A stretch of DNA of 64,000 bases from Desulfobacula sp. (GTDB taxonomy: Bacteria; Desulfobacterota; Desulfobacteria; Desulfobacterales; Desulfobacteraceae). The stretch is taken from NCBI GenBank assembly GCA_023701135.1, contig JAMPXP010000005.1, positions 124,001 to 188,000 on the forward strand, given 5' to 3'. The notes under the pieces were generated by a model that worked only from the letters and a program-made list of their open reading frames with translations, was not told the DNA's origin and did no database searches. The position numbers and the translations under genes were made by a program. Positions within the stretch are counted from its first letter, which is position 1. Every line of letters begins with the position of its first letter. This document shows positions 35,640-43,762 of this stretch, piece after piece.

Positions 35640-36512
35640 CTAGAATTTTTTCTCGATTTCTCTTATAAAGCTGATCAGCTTGTCTCTCATATCCGGTCTT
35701 TCCAGGGCAAAGGCAAGGTTGGCCATCTGGAATCCGACCTTGTCCCCACAGTCAAACCGTTTCCCTTGAAACCGATATCCGAATATGGGCTGTTCATTCA
35801 AAAGGGCTTTCATGGCATCCGTAAGCTGAATTTCTCCATTGGCGCCCTTTTTCCCTTTTTCCAGGTGGTAGAAAATCCTGGGAGTCAAAATATACCGGCC
35901 CACAATGGCCAGGTTGGAAGGGGCATTTTCCGGCTTTGGCTTTTCGATCATATCATCAATTTTAACAATATCGTCTTCGATCTGGGTGGCTTTCAGGATG
36001 CCGTATTTATCGGTCTGGTCCTTTTCAATTTCCATGATTGCGGCAATGGAAGCCCTGAGTCGGTCAAATTTTTTGACCATTTCGGCAAGCACGGGTTTAT
36101 CGGTCTGGATCAGATCATCGGCCAGAAGGACGGCAAAGGGTTCATCTCCCACAATATCCCTGGCGCACCAGATGGCATGGCCAAGCCCCAGAGGCTGATT
36201 CTGGCGGGTATAGACAATGGTTCCGGTCTGGGGCACCAGTTCCTGAATCTGTTTTAAAAGATCATCCTTGCCTTTTTCCATCAAGGTGTGTTCGATTTCA
36301 AAGGACCGGTCAAAATGATCTTCCAGGGCCTTTTTCCCCCGGCCGGTAACAAAAATAATCTGCTCGATGCCTGCTTTAAAAGCTTCCTCCACTGCATACT
36401 GGATAATGGGTTTATCCACCACCGGGAGCATTTCTTTGGCCATGGCCTTGGTGGCGGGAATAAATCGTGTTCCAAGTCCGGCTACCGGGAATACCGCTTT
36501 TCTAATTTTCAT
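35640..36512 (-). CDS. galU: UTP--glucose-1-phosphate uridylyltransferase
   Basis: A 290-residue enzyme that forms UDP-glucose from UTP and glucose-1-phosphate for envelope polysaccharides. The nucleotide-binding motif VAGLGTRFIPATKAMAKEMLP is at residues 10-30, with VDKPIIQYAVEEA, VLLADDLIQTD and EKPKPENAPSNLAIVGRYIL further on. The length and motif order match bacterial GalU. GAGAGG precedes the ATG, and a TTGACA-17-TAAAAC promoter is present upstream. Confidence 0.95.
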   Translation of the reverse strand: MKIRKAVFPVAGLGTRFIPATKAMAKEMLPVVDKPIIQYAVEEAFKAGIEQIIFVTGRGKKALEDHFDRSFEIEHTLMEKGKDDLLKQIQELVPQTGTIVYTRQNQPLGLGHAIWCARDIVGDEPFAVLLADDLIQTDKPVLAEMVKKFDRLRASIAAIMEIEKDQTDKYGILKATQIEDDIVKIDDMIEKPKPENAPSNLAIVGRYILTPRIFYHLEKGKKGANGEIQLTDAMKALLNEQPIFGYRFQGKRFDCGDKVGFQMANLAFALERPDMRDKLISFIREIEKKF

Positions 36513-36576
36513 GGAAACCTCTCAAAATGAATGACAAAAACATGAATCTATCTCAGGCGCGCAACCTGTTGTATGT

Positions 36577-36605
36577 GTTTTATTTTGAAAAAGAGCATCT
36601 GTCAA
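36577..36605 (-). promoter_or_regulatory. Likely sigma70-type promoter of galU
   Basis: On the minus strand TTGACA (36605-36600) and TAAAAC (36582-36577) are separated by 17 bases. It lies about 65 bases upstream of the galU ATG, facing it. Confidence 0.55.
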
Positions 36606-36667
36606 TTGATTTTGGCCCGGATGCCGCTTCATTACGGGTGCTGAAAAATTGTTAAAGGTGTAATCAT

Positions 36668-36696
36668 TTGACATTATTGTACCTTTTTCGTATAGT
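36668..36696 (+). promoter_or_regulatory. Sigma70-type promoter of the YkgJ-family gene
   Basis: TTGACA (36668-36673) and TATAGT (36691-36696) are separated by 17 bases, a near-consensus promoter. The start codon of the downstream gene follows 44 bases after the -10 box. Confidence 0.7.
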
Positions 36697-36740
36697 CCCC
36701 ATTTTTGAGCAATTATTTAACAAATGATGAGGAAGATGGA

Positions 36741-37532
36741 ATGATTGATACCGCCCCCAAAAAATCAGAAATACCACCGGAGCAGCTTAGCCTGAAAAGC
36801 AGCTTCCGGTTCAACTGCCACAAGGGTGTAAAATGTTTTACAGACTGCTGCCGGGGAATTGATATCATGTTGACCCCCTATGATATCCTGACCATGAGAA
36901 AAAAGCTGGACATGAGTTCGGAAGAATTTCTCGCCATATTTACAAAACCGCAGATCCTTGAGAAAGCAGGCCTGCCTGTGGTGACCTTAAAGCTTTTAGA
37001 CGATGAAAAAAAATCCTGTCCCTTTGTTGAGGACAAGGAGGGCTGCGCTATTTATGAAGATCGCCCGACGACCTGCCGGTATTATCCATTGGGCGTCGGT
37101 TCTCTGAGCTATTCCGGGGAAAAAGGGGAAAAGGATGAATTCTTTTTTACCGTTAAGGAGGCCCACTGCCTTGGATTTGAGGAAGATAAACAATGGACGG
37201 TGGCAGAGTGGCGGCAGGACCAGGGGGTTGACCTTCGGGACCGGATCAATGATGGGTGGATGGAACTTATTGTCCGGAAAAAATCTTTGCCGCCGAGCAT
37301 GAAGCTTTCTGAGGAAAGCCGGAAAATGTTTTTTCTCGCCTGCTATAATATCGATAGATTCAGAGATTTTGTTTTCAACAGCACCTTTCTTAAAAGATAT
37401 GATTTTCCGGAACAAGACATTGAAAATATTAAAAATGATGATATCAAGCTGTTGCAGTTTGGGTTTGAATGGCTGAAAGCCACTTTTTTTTATGCAGGAC
37501 AGGAAAAATTTAAAGTAAAAGAAAAAAAATAG
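36741..37532 (+). CDS. YkgJ-type cysteine-cluster protein
   Basis: A 263-residue protein with a CxxxxxCxxxCC arrangement (Cys 26, 32, 36, 37: NCHKGVKCFTDCC). A later CPFVEDKEGCAIYEDRPTTCRYYP segment adds three cysteines, forming the probable zinc or iron-sulfur site of the YkgJ family. The function of the family is not settled. ATG 36741 is preceded by GAGGA at a 7-base distance. A TTG 36 bases upstream in the same frame is inside the promoter-proximal leader and less likely. It ends at a strong hairpin shared with the convergent dapA homologue. Confidence 0.8.
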   Translation: MIDTAPKKSEIPPEQLSLKSSFRFNCHKGVKCFTDCCRGIDIMLTPYDILTMRKKLDMSSEEFLAIFTKPQILEKAGLPVVTLKLLDDEKKSCPFVEDKEGCAIYEDRPTTCRYYPLGVGSLSYSGEKGEKDEFFFTVKEAHCLGFEEDKQWTVAEWRQDQGVDLRDRINDGWMELIVRKKSLPPSMKLSEESRKMFFLACYNIDRFRDFVFNSTFLKRYDFPEQDIENIKNDDIKLLQFGFEWLKATFFYAGQEKFKVKEKK

Positions 37533-37552
37533 AAATTTAAAATGATGGGTTT

Positions 37553-37584
37553 AAGAGGCCGTGCCGGTTTCGGCATGGCCTCTT
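37553..37584. terminator. Shared terminator hairpin of convergent genes
   Basis: AAGAGGCCGTGCCG (37553-37566) pairs with CGGCATGGCCTCTT (37571-37584) around a GTTT loop, with one G:T pair. It lies between the stops of the YkgJ-type gene and the dapA homologue and could serve both. A T-rich stretch follows on each side, though neither T-run is long. Confidence 0.75.
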
Positions 37585-37595
37585 GCTTTCTGATA

Positions 37596-38630
37596 TCAAT
37601 AGGTATACCACAGCGTTTTTTGGAATTCGGAATCATAGAGCCGTTTTTCAATATCCACATTAAAAAACGACCCGATGGGTTCAAATATTTCCGGGTGATC
37701 CGCGAAAATGCCTCTGGCGGCATTGAGAAGTATTGTAAATCCTGTTTGCGTCATTTTTCCCAAAGGTTTCCGGCAGGGTCCCGAGGGCATGCCCAGCAAC
37801 TGCATCAGGGTTTTGACAGGAACCGGATTTCTTGATCTGCAGGTGACGGTCCCAAATTCACAGGTTTCCTGGGTGGTGACCACAACCAGGTCCAGCAAGG
37901 GTTTCAAAACGGCCTGGACTTTCATGGCACCGGCCTTATCCCCTTGGTTCAAAAGGCTGACAAGCTGAGTCATGGCCTTGGGTGCAATATTGGACATGAC
38001 AGATATGGAACCGCAGGCCCTGATTTCAGGATGGGTCATAACGTCGTAAACCAGAGCGTCATCTCCTGAAAAAATCATGAAATCGTCACCGCAATATTTC
38101 CGGGTGAGCTTCATATTGTCAAGATTTCCTGTGGCTTCTTTAACGCAGGTCACATTGGGACAGGTTTTTGCCAGGATGGCCAGATCCTGAGGCAGCATCT
38201 GGGCACCGGTCCTTCCCGGAATAATATAGGGGATAATGTTCAGGTTCGGGTATGTTTGGGCAATCACCTCATAATATTCCCTTCGGATTTCAAGGGAGCT
38301 GGGACCGTTGTAATAGGGGTCCACCATGAGAACGGCGTCCACATCTTCATCGGCGGCATGACCCACGGCTTCCAGGGCTTCGGAGGTATTATTGCTGCCG
38401 GTCCCTGCTATTCTGAGGCATTTATTTTTGGCAAGGCCTGCAACCAGTGTGATCACATCATGATGTTCTTCCCATTTGAATGTGGGGCTTTCTCCGGTGG
38501 TACCGGTTGCGAGTATACCGGTGGTTCCGTTTTCGATCTGAAAATGGATGAGTTTTTCCAAGCCTTCTTGATCAAGCCCTCCGGCCCGATTAAAAGGGGT
38601 GATTAATGCGGTATAGCATCCTGGTTCCAT
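37596..38630 (-). CDS. dapA: DapA-family aldolase/lyase
   Basis: A 344-residue dihydrodipicolinate synthase-family protein. The key residues of DapA are present: GTTGESPTF (Thr-Thr pair), DPYYNGPS (Tyr) and CVKEATGN with the Schiff-base lysine. The family also includes N-acetylneuraminate lyase and other pyruvate aldolases, so DapA is probable but not proven. It is about 50 residues longer than usual; the extra part is C-terminal (GSFFNVDIEKRLYDSEF). lysA, encoding the last step of lysine synthesis, lies 22 kb away. Confidence 0.82.
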   Translation of the reverse strand: MEPGCYTALITPFNRAGGLDQEGLEKLIHFQIENGTTGILATGTTGESPTFKWEEHHDVITLVAGLAKNKCLRIAGTGSNNTSEALEAVGHAADEDVDAVLMVDPYYNGPSSLEIRREYYEVIAQTYPNLNIIPYIIPGRTGAQMLPQDLAILAKTCPNVTCVKEATGNLDNMKLTRKYCGDDFMIFSGDDALVYDVMTHPEIRACGSISVMSNIAPKAMTQLVSLLNQGDKAGAMKVQAVLKPLLDLVVVTTQETCEFGTVTCRSRNPVPVKTLMQLLGMPSGPCRKPLGKMTQTGFTILLNAARGIFADHPEIFEPIGSFFNVDIEKRLYDSEFQKTLWYTY

Positions 38631-38753
38631 AGCCCTGCCTTATCAATAACCGGTAAATAAAAAAAATGTTCTACAGATGATTCTTCACACCTGCTATCAC
38701 AAGTCTTGCTTTGGTTCAAGCCTAATTTACAAGGCTGAATAGTTTAATGGGAC

Positions 38754-38782
38754 TTGACACAAAATTGTATCAGAAATAATAT
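38754..38782 (+). promoter_or_regulatory. Sigma70-type promoter of the TPR/unknown gene pair
   Basis: TTGACA (38754-38759) and TAATAT (38777-38782) are separated by 17 bases, a near-perfect promoter 57 bases before the TPR start codon. A dyad, TTCAAGCCT with AGGCTGAA, lies just upstream (about 38715-38739). Confidence 0.75.
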
Positions 38783-38838
38783 ACCTGACTTTAACCTAAC
38801 CATTAATTTTTTAGAAATCATATATAAGGATGTTCATA

Positions 38839-39516
38839 ATGACGGATTCAAAACAGGCAAAACACCTGCCAAAAAGTGCGGATGAGCAGATTAACCGGTT
38901 GAAAAGCCAGTTAACGGGTAATGAAGAATGCGGGACAACCCATTACAACCTTGCCGTGGCCCTCATGGGGAAACAGGAATATGCCGAGGCTGAACGAGTG
39001 CTTCACGATGCCATTGACTGCAGCCCGACCCTGGCTGAGGCCTATGTCCTCCTTGGGGGTATCTGCCTTCAACGGAATGATCTTGAAGGTTGCTACCGGT
39101 ATAATCAAAGGGCCACAAAAGCCAGGGCCGGTTTTGCCGAAGGATATGGGAATATGGCCTTTGTTCTTTTGCAGATGGTGGACGGCAAGAATCCCAAAGA
39201 AGATGAAGAAAAAGTGGATAAGGCCGTTAATAACCTGAAAAAAGCCATTATCCATAACAAGAATTTTGTTCAGGCCTATGCCACCCTCGGAACTGCCTAT
39301 TTCATGAAGGGTCTTGTCCGGGAAGGGATCGAGGCCAATCTTGAAGCGATTAAAATAGCCCCTGATTTTCCCGTGGCCCACAACAATCTGGCCGCGGCTT
39401 ATCTTGAGTTGGGCGAATTTGATAAGGCCGTTGCCCATTGTGACAAAGCTGAGGCCCTTGGCTATGAGGTTCCGGAAAAATTGAAAAAAGAGCTTTTGCC
39501 CCATAGAAAGCCTTAA
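38839..39516 (+). CDS. TPR protein upstream of dsrAB
   Basis: A 225-residue protein made of about four tetratricopeptide repeats (THYNLAVALMGKQEYAEAE, AEAYVLLGGICLQRNDLEG, AYATLGTAYFMKGLVREG, AHNNLAAAYLELGEFDKAV). Such repeats form a protein-binding superhelix. It has no signal peptide and is probably cytosolic. The ATG at 38839 follows AAGGA with an 8-base gap. Its TAA overlaps the next start (TAATG), so it is coupled to the unknown gene, and both precede dsrAB. A role as assembly or scaffold factor for sulfite reductase is an inference from position only. Confidence 0.8.
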   Translation: MTDSKQAKHLPKSADEQINRLKSQLTGNEECGTTHYNLAVALMGKQEYAEAERVLHDAIDCSPTLAEAYVLLGGICLQRNDLEGCYRYNQRATKARAGFAEGYGNMAFVLLQMVDGKNPKEDEEKVDKAVNNLKKAIIHNKNFVQAYATLGTAYFMKGLVREGIEANLEAIKIAPDFPVAHNNLAAAYLELGEFDKAVAHCDKAEALGYEVPEKLKKELLPHRKP

Positions 39517-40694
39517 TGAAAAAATCACGGTTTCATTTTTATATATCAGGTGAAGAACAAGAGGTTTTACCCGGATCGGCATTGTGGGAATTGCCGTTAT
39601 CCGGGAAGGGACCCGGCAGAGATGATGTCGTTGTATCCGGGTTGGTCCGCAAGGACAGGGATATAACCGTAGGAGATTATTTTTCAGCCTCATGCCGGTT
39701 TTTATCCCGGAACGGGTTTTTAATTCTTATATCAGGTCTTAACGAGGTTCTGCAGAAACCTGTCTTATATGAGCATATTCATCAGATTTCAGTCTTTCTT
39801 GAAAAACACGGCGCCTTTTATCATCCTTTGAAAATCAGGGTTGATCTGACGGATACCCAGACCTGCTTTTTTGTCCTGAACGGCGCGGTCGGAAATCCTG
39901 GTTTGTCGCTGATAGAAAAAGAAGTTTCGCTGATTTCAAAATTAAATCAAAGTTATCCCAAACAGTACCTCCCTCTTGTCTTTGGCCTGGATATCCTGAG
40001 GACCCCAAAGGGAATCATTGGATTTTTTTTAGGAGAATGGTTTCAGGATTACAAGGAATTCCATGTGACGGCTGGAAACGGTGAACGGCAAATTGTGATC
40101 TGGGAATCCGACGGCAATTGCCGTCATCTGCCGGAGCAATCCATACTGCCGGTTTATCGGGAGGCGGCGCGGATACTGACTTATTATTATGATCTTGAAA
40201 CCTTTGAACAGGTCTGGCCCTGGCACCATGCAGCCGGTGATTTTGTTTTGAGAGAGGCTGGCGGCCAATTCCAAGTCAGGCTGATTACGGTGAGAGGATA
40301 TTCTCCTCTATCGGAATTCGGGGTTGATGAAACAGAGAAAAAAAATCAGATCTTACCGTCGCTGCTGGTGTTCTTTTTTAACCTCAGTTTAAGAATGCGT
40401 CTGGACCGCATGGACGGCACGGGTGAGGCCGTCCTGCTGGGGGATGGGGTCATAACAGCAACCGTTGACGGATTTTTGGATGCCCTGAATGAAAAATCCA
40501 AAACCTATGAATATGGGGATTTGAGGCGAATTTTCATCTCGTTCTTCAATGGGTTCAGTCTGGATCAGATGGTGCGTATCTGTATCACCATCCTGGAATC
40601 CGGTGAAATAATGAATCCGGCGGAAAATGGGCTGATAAAGAGGAGTCTTGAGTCCCATTGCAGGATTATGCAGGAGATTTTTAAAACCGTGTAA
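39516..40694 (+). CDS. Unknown protein between the TPR gene and dsrAB
   Basis: A 392-residue soluble protein that I do not recognise. It has an N-terminal beta-rich segment (FHFYISGEEQEVLPGSALW), several aromatic-rich strands (GFFLGEWFQDYKEFHV, VWPWHHAAGDFVLREAGG) and a helical C-terminus (RRIFISFFNGFSLDQMVRICI). Single cysteines are scattered, with no cluster. The start overlaps the TPR stop as TAATG, so expression is coupled. The dsrA promoter begins 15 bases past its stop. Position suggests a link to sulfite reductase, but nothing in the protein proves it. Confidence 0.7.
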   Translation: MKKSRFHFYISGEEQEVLPGSALWELPLSGKGPGRDDVVVSGLVRKDRDITVGDYFSASCRFLSRNGFLILISGLNEVLQKPVLYEHIHQISVFLEKHGAFYHPLKIRVDLTDTQTCFFVLNGAVGNPGLSLIEKEVSLISKLNQSYPKQYLPLVFGLDILRTPKGIIGFFLGEWFQDYKEFHVTAGNGERQIVIWESDGNCRHLPEQSILPVYREAARILTYYYDLETFEQVWPWHHAAGDFVLREAGGQFQVRLITVRGYSPLSEFGVDETEKKNQILPSLLVFFFNLSLRMRLDRMDGTGEAVLLGDGVITATVDGFLDALNEKSKTYEYGDLRRIFISFFNGFSLDQMVRICITILESGEIMNPAENGLIKRSLESHCRIMQEIFKTV

Positions 40695-40709
40695 AAAAAA
40701 CCTTTTTTA

Positions 40710-40738
40710 TTGACATGTTGAAACAGAAATTTTATATC
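40710..40738 (+). promoter_or_regulatory. Sigma70-type promoter of dsrAB
   Basis: TTGACA (40710-40715) and TATATC (40733-40738) are separated by 17 bases. It leaves a leader of about 140 bases to the dsrA ATG. Confidence 0.7.
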
Positions 40739-40823
40739 TGCAATGTTATTTTTTGGGTAATATTGATAGGACAGACGGGTTATAGAATTAACTCTCTGGA
40801 ATGACAAGGGAAAAGATTATTAG

Positions 40824-40849
40824 ATGAAAAGTTTGGATAACCTTTTCAT
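40824..40849 (+). promoter_or_regulatory. Stem-loop in the dsrA leader
   Basis: ATGAAAAG (40824-40831) pairs perfectly with CTTTTCAT (40842-40849) around a 10-base loop, 38 bases before the dsrA start. It may stabilise the mRNA or form an operator; the sequence gives no further clue. Confidence 0.45.
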
Positions 40850-40886
40850 TAGTGAATGTAAATTAACAATTAACGGAGGTAAGTAA

Positions 40887-42215
40887 ATGGCAAAACATGA
40901 GACTCCTTTACTGGACCAGCTGGAATCCGGCCCATGGCCTAGCTTTGTCTCTGACCTGAAAGCCCAGGCTGAAAAAAGAGCAAAGAACGTAGAAGGTGTT
41001 GAATTCCAGATCCCCCAGGATTGTGTAGCCGATCTTTTGGGTGTTTTGGAACTGTCTTACAAGCACGGCAGAACCCACTGGAAACATGGCGGTATCGTTG
41101 GTGTATTCGGTTACGGCGGCGGCGTTATCGGCAGATACTGTGATCAGCCCAAATTGTTTCCGGGTGTCGAGCATTTCCATACCATGCGGGTGAACCAGCC
41201 TGCAGGTAAATACTATACAACGGATTATCTAAGATCTCTGACCAAACTTTGGGATCTGAGAGGTTCCGGCGTAACCAATATGCATGGTGCAACCGGCGAT
41301 ATCATTCTTCTGGGAACCACCACTCCCCAGCTTGAGGAAGTATTCTGGACACTGACCCATGATATGGGCCAGGATCTTGGCGGTTCCGGTTCCAACCTGA
41401 GAACCCCGGCCGATTGCCTTGGCCAGTCCAGATGTGAATATGCCTGCTATGATACCAATGCTTTGGTTTATTTTTTGACCAATAATTATCAGGATGAACT
41501 CCACAGACCGGCCTTCCCCTATAAATTTAAATTTAAACTGGATGGCTGCCCCAACTGCTGCGTTGCTTCCATCGCCCGTTCCGACATGTCCTTTATCGGT
41601 ACCTGGAGAGATGATATCCGGATCAATCAGGATGCAGTGAACAAATATGTTGAAAATGACCCGAAATATCCTGCCAATGCCGGAGCGTTCCGCGGCAGCA
41701 GAAACTGGGGCAAATTCGACCTTGAAAAAGAAGTTCTGGGCCTCTGCCCCACAAAATGCATGAAGTTTGAAAACAAAAAGCTGTCCATTGACAATGCCAA
41801 CTGTACCCGTTGCATGCATTGCATCAATGTTATGCCGAGAGCCCTTAAAATAGGTAAGGATACCGGCCTTTCCATCCTTGTCGGTGCAAAGGCCCCGATT
41901 CTTGACGGCGCCCAGATGGGCTCCCTGCTGGTTCCCTTTGTGGAAGTCAATCCCGACAATGATTATGCAGCCATTACCGAAGTCATTGAAAACGTATGGG
42001 ATTGGTGGATGGAAGAAGGCAAAAACCGTGAACGTCTGGGTGAGCTGATCATGCGTCAGGGATTCCAGAAACTTCTCGAAGTCACTGGTATTGAGGCAAA
42101 GCCGCAGCATGTATCCTATCCGAGAACCAACCCGTACATTTTCTGGAAAGAAGATGAGGTCACCGGCGGCTGGGAACGTGATGTTGACGAATACAGAAAA
42201 CACCATCTTAGATAG
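40887..42215 (+). CDS. dsrA: Dissimilatory sulfite reductase, alpha subunit
   Basis: A 442-residue protein. The siroheme-[4Fe-4S] binding set is visible: SRCEYACYDTNALVYF (C-X5-type cluster) and GCPNCCVASIARSD. An inserted ferredoxin domain binds additional [4Fe-4S] through CPTKCMKF and NCTRCMHCINVMP. Together with DsrB it forms the alpha2beta2 enzyme that reduces sulfite in the last step of sulfate respiration. GGAGG precedes the ATG. dsrB begins 15 bases later. It is the clearest taxonomic marker in the window. Confidence 0.98.
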   Translation: MAKHETPLLDQLESGPWPSFVSDLKAQAEKRAKNVEGVEFQIPQDCVADLLGVLELSYKHGRTHWKHGGIVGVFGYGGGVIGRYCDQPKLFPGVEHFHTMRVNQPAGKYYTTDYLRSLTKLWDLRGSGVTNMHGATGDIILLGTTTPQLEEVFWTLTHDMGQDLGGSGSNLRTPADCLGQSRCEYACYDTNALVYFLTNNYQDELHRPAFPYKFKFKLDGCPNCCVASIARSDMSFIGTWRDDIRINQDAVNKYVENDPKYPANAGAFRGSRNWGKFDLEKEVLGLCPTKCMKFENKKLSIDNANCTRCMHCINVMPRALKIGKDTGLSILVGAKAPILDGAQMGSLLVPFVEVNPDNDYAAITEVIENVWDWWMEEGKNRERLGELIMRQGFQKLLEVTGIEAKPQHVSYPRTNPYIFWKEDEVTGGWERDVDEYRKHHLR

Positions 42216-42230
42216 AAAGGGAGAATAATA

Positions 42231-43379
42231 ATGGCATTTATTTCTACTGGTTATGATCCAGCAAAACCGATGGAAAACAGGATTACCGACATCGGTCCGA
42301 AAGACTATAACGAATTTTATCCTCCTGTTATCGCAAAAAATAAGGGAAAATGGTCTCACCATGAAATCCTTGAACCGGGTGTTCTGGTTCATGTCGGTGA
42401 TTCAGGAGATGAGCTTTACACCGTCAGAGTCGGCGGCGCCCGTTTGATGTCAACCAGCCATATCAATGAAATTTGTGATATTGCTGACAAACATTGCAAC
42501 GGGTATGTCCGTTTTACCACCCGTAACAATATTGAATTCATGGTGGATTCAAAGGATAAGGTTGAGCCCCTTAAAAACGACCTGAAATCCAGAAAATTTG
42601 CCGGCGGTTCCTTTAAATTCCCCATCGGCGGAACAGGCGCCGGGGTTACCAATATCGTTCATACCCAGGGCTGGATTCATTGCCATACCCCTGCCACCGA
42701 TGCCTCCGGTACGGTGAAGGCAGCCATGGATGCATTGTTTACAGATTTTCAGGATATGAGACTTCCGGCACAGCTCAGGGTTTCCATGGCTTGCTGCCTG
42801 AACATGTGCGGTGCGGTTCACTGCTCTGATATCGCCATCCTTGGATATCACAGAAAACCGCCCATGCTGGATCACGAATATCTTGACAAGGTTTGCGAAA
42901 TTCCCTTGGCTATTTCCGCCTGCCCCACCGCAGCCATCAAACCGGCAAAGGTGAAATTGGCCAACGGCCAGGAAGTCAAATCCGTTGAAGTTAAAAATGA
43001 GCGCTGCATGTACTGCGGTAACTGCTATACCATGTGTCCGTCCATGCCTCTGGCAGATACGGATGGTGACGGTATTGTTCTCATGGCCGGCGGTAAGGTT
43101 TCCAACAGGATTTCCGCTCCCAAATTCTCCAAAGTAGTTGTGGCTTTCCTGCCCAATGAAATGCCGAGATGGCCTTCCATGACTGCAGCCATCAAGAAAA
43201 TGGTTGATGCCTATGCCAAGGGCGCTCAGAAATATGAACGTATGGGTGACTGGGCTGAAAGAATCGGCTGGGAAAAATTCTTTGAAGCATGTGAAATTGA
43301 ATTTACCCATCATCTGATTGATGACTTCCGTCAGCAGGCTTATATGAGCTGGCGCCAGACAACTCAGTTCAAATTCTAA
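42231..43379 (+). CDS. dsrB: Dissimilatory sulfite reductase, beta subunit
   Basis: A 382-residue partner of DsrA. The cysteine motifs are [14 protein letters not shown] and [11 protein letters not shown] for the siroheme cluster, and [20 protein letters not shown] for the ferredoxin domain. DsrAB passes electrons to sulfite, giving the DsrC trisulfide in studied species. No dsrC or dsrMKJOP is in this window. GGGAG precedes the start. dsrD begins about 95 bases later. Confidence 0.98.
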   Translation: MAFISTGYDPAKPMENRITDIGPKDYNEFYPPVIAKNKGKWSHHEILEPGVLVHVGDSGDELYTVRVGGARLMSTSHINEICDIADKHCNGYVRFTTRNNIEFMVDSKDKVEPLKNDLKSRKFAGGSFKFPIGGTGAGVTNIVHTQGWIHCHTPATDASGTVKAAMDALFTDFQDMRLPAQLRVSMACCLNMCGAVHCSDIAILGYHRKPPMLDHEYLDKVCEIPLAISACPTAAIKPAKVKLANGQEVKSVEVKNERCMYCGNCYTMCPSMPLADTDGDGIVLMAGGKVSNRISAPKFSKVVVAFLPNEMPRWPSMTAAIKKMVDAYAKGAQKYERMGDWAERIGWEKFFEACEIEFTHHLIDDFRQQAYMSWRQTTQFKF

Positions 43380-43473
43380 AAAGAATTGTTGAACCGTAAT
43401 TTTATATAAAACTGCTGAGGCCGGAGTGATGTTTCATTCCGGCTGAAGCATTTCAATTCAAAGGAGAATGACC

Positions 43474-43731
43474 ATGAGTGATCTTCTTGCCAATAAAGAG
43501 GCGGCCACTTCGGCTGTCGTCGATTGGATGACCAAAAAAGCCGGGACCAAGACCAAATTTTATTTTAACGATTTTTCTAAGATTTTTCCCGATGACAAAC
43601 CACGGGAAATTAAAAAAGTCGTCAATAAACTGGTTGAAGAAGGCGTGCTTGAATACTGGTCCTCCGGAAGTACAACCATGTATGGGCTGAAAGGTTCCGG
43701 TATCCAACACTCGTCTGAAGGCGAAGAATAA
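43474..43731 (+). CDS. dsrD: DsrD, small sulfite-reductase-associated winged-helix protein
   Basis: An 85-residue protein with the DsrD winged-helix pattern: TSAVVDWMTKKAGTKTKFYFNDF, IKKVVNKLVEEGVLEYWSSGSTTMYGLKG. DsrD has been reported to stimulate DsrAB activity as an allosteric activator. It follows dsrB in the conserved order dsrABD. I use ATG 43474 because AAGGAG lies 7 bases before it; ATG 43468 is too close. Confidence 0.96.
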   Translation: MSDLLANKEAATSAVVDWMTKKAGTKTKFYFNDFSKIFPDDKPREIKKVVNKLVEEGVLEYWSSGSTTMYGLKGSGIQHSSEGEE

Positions 43732-43762
43732 GATTCAAAAACGCCTCTGATTTAAAGGGTTC

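Noticed and set aside
41229-43313. Minus-strand frames opposite dsrA and dsrB
   Set aside because: The plus strand encodes unmistakable sulfite reductase subunits; the antisense frames have no ribosome site.
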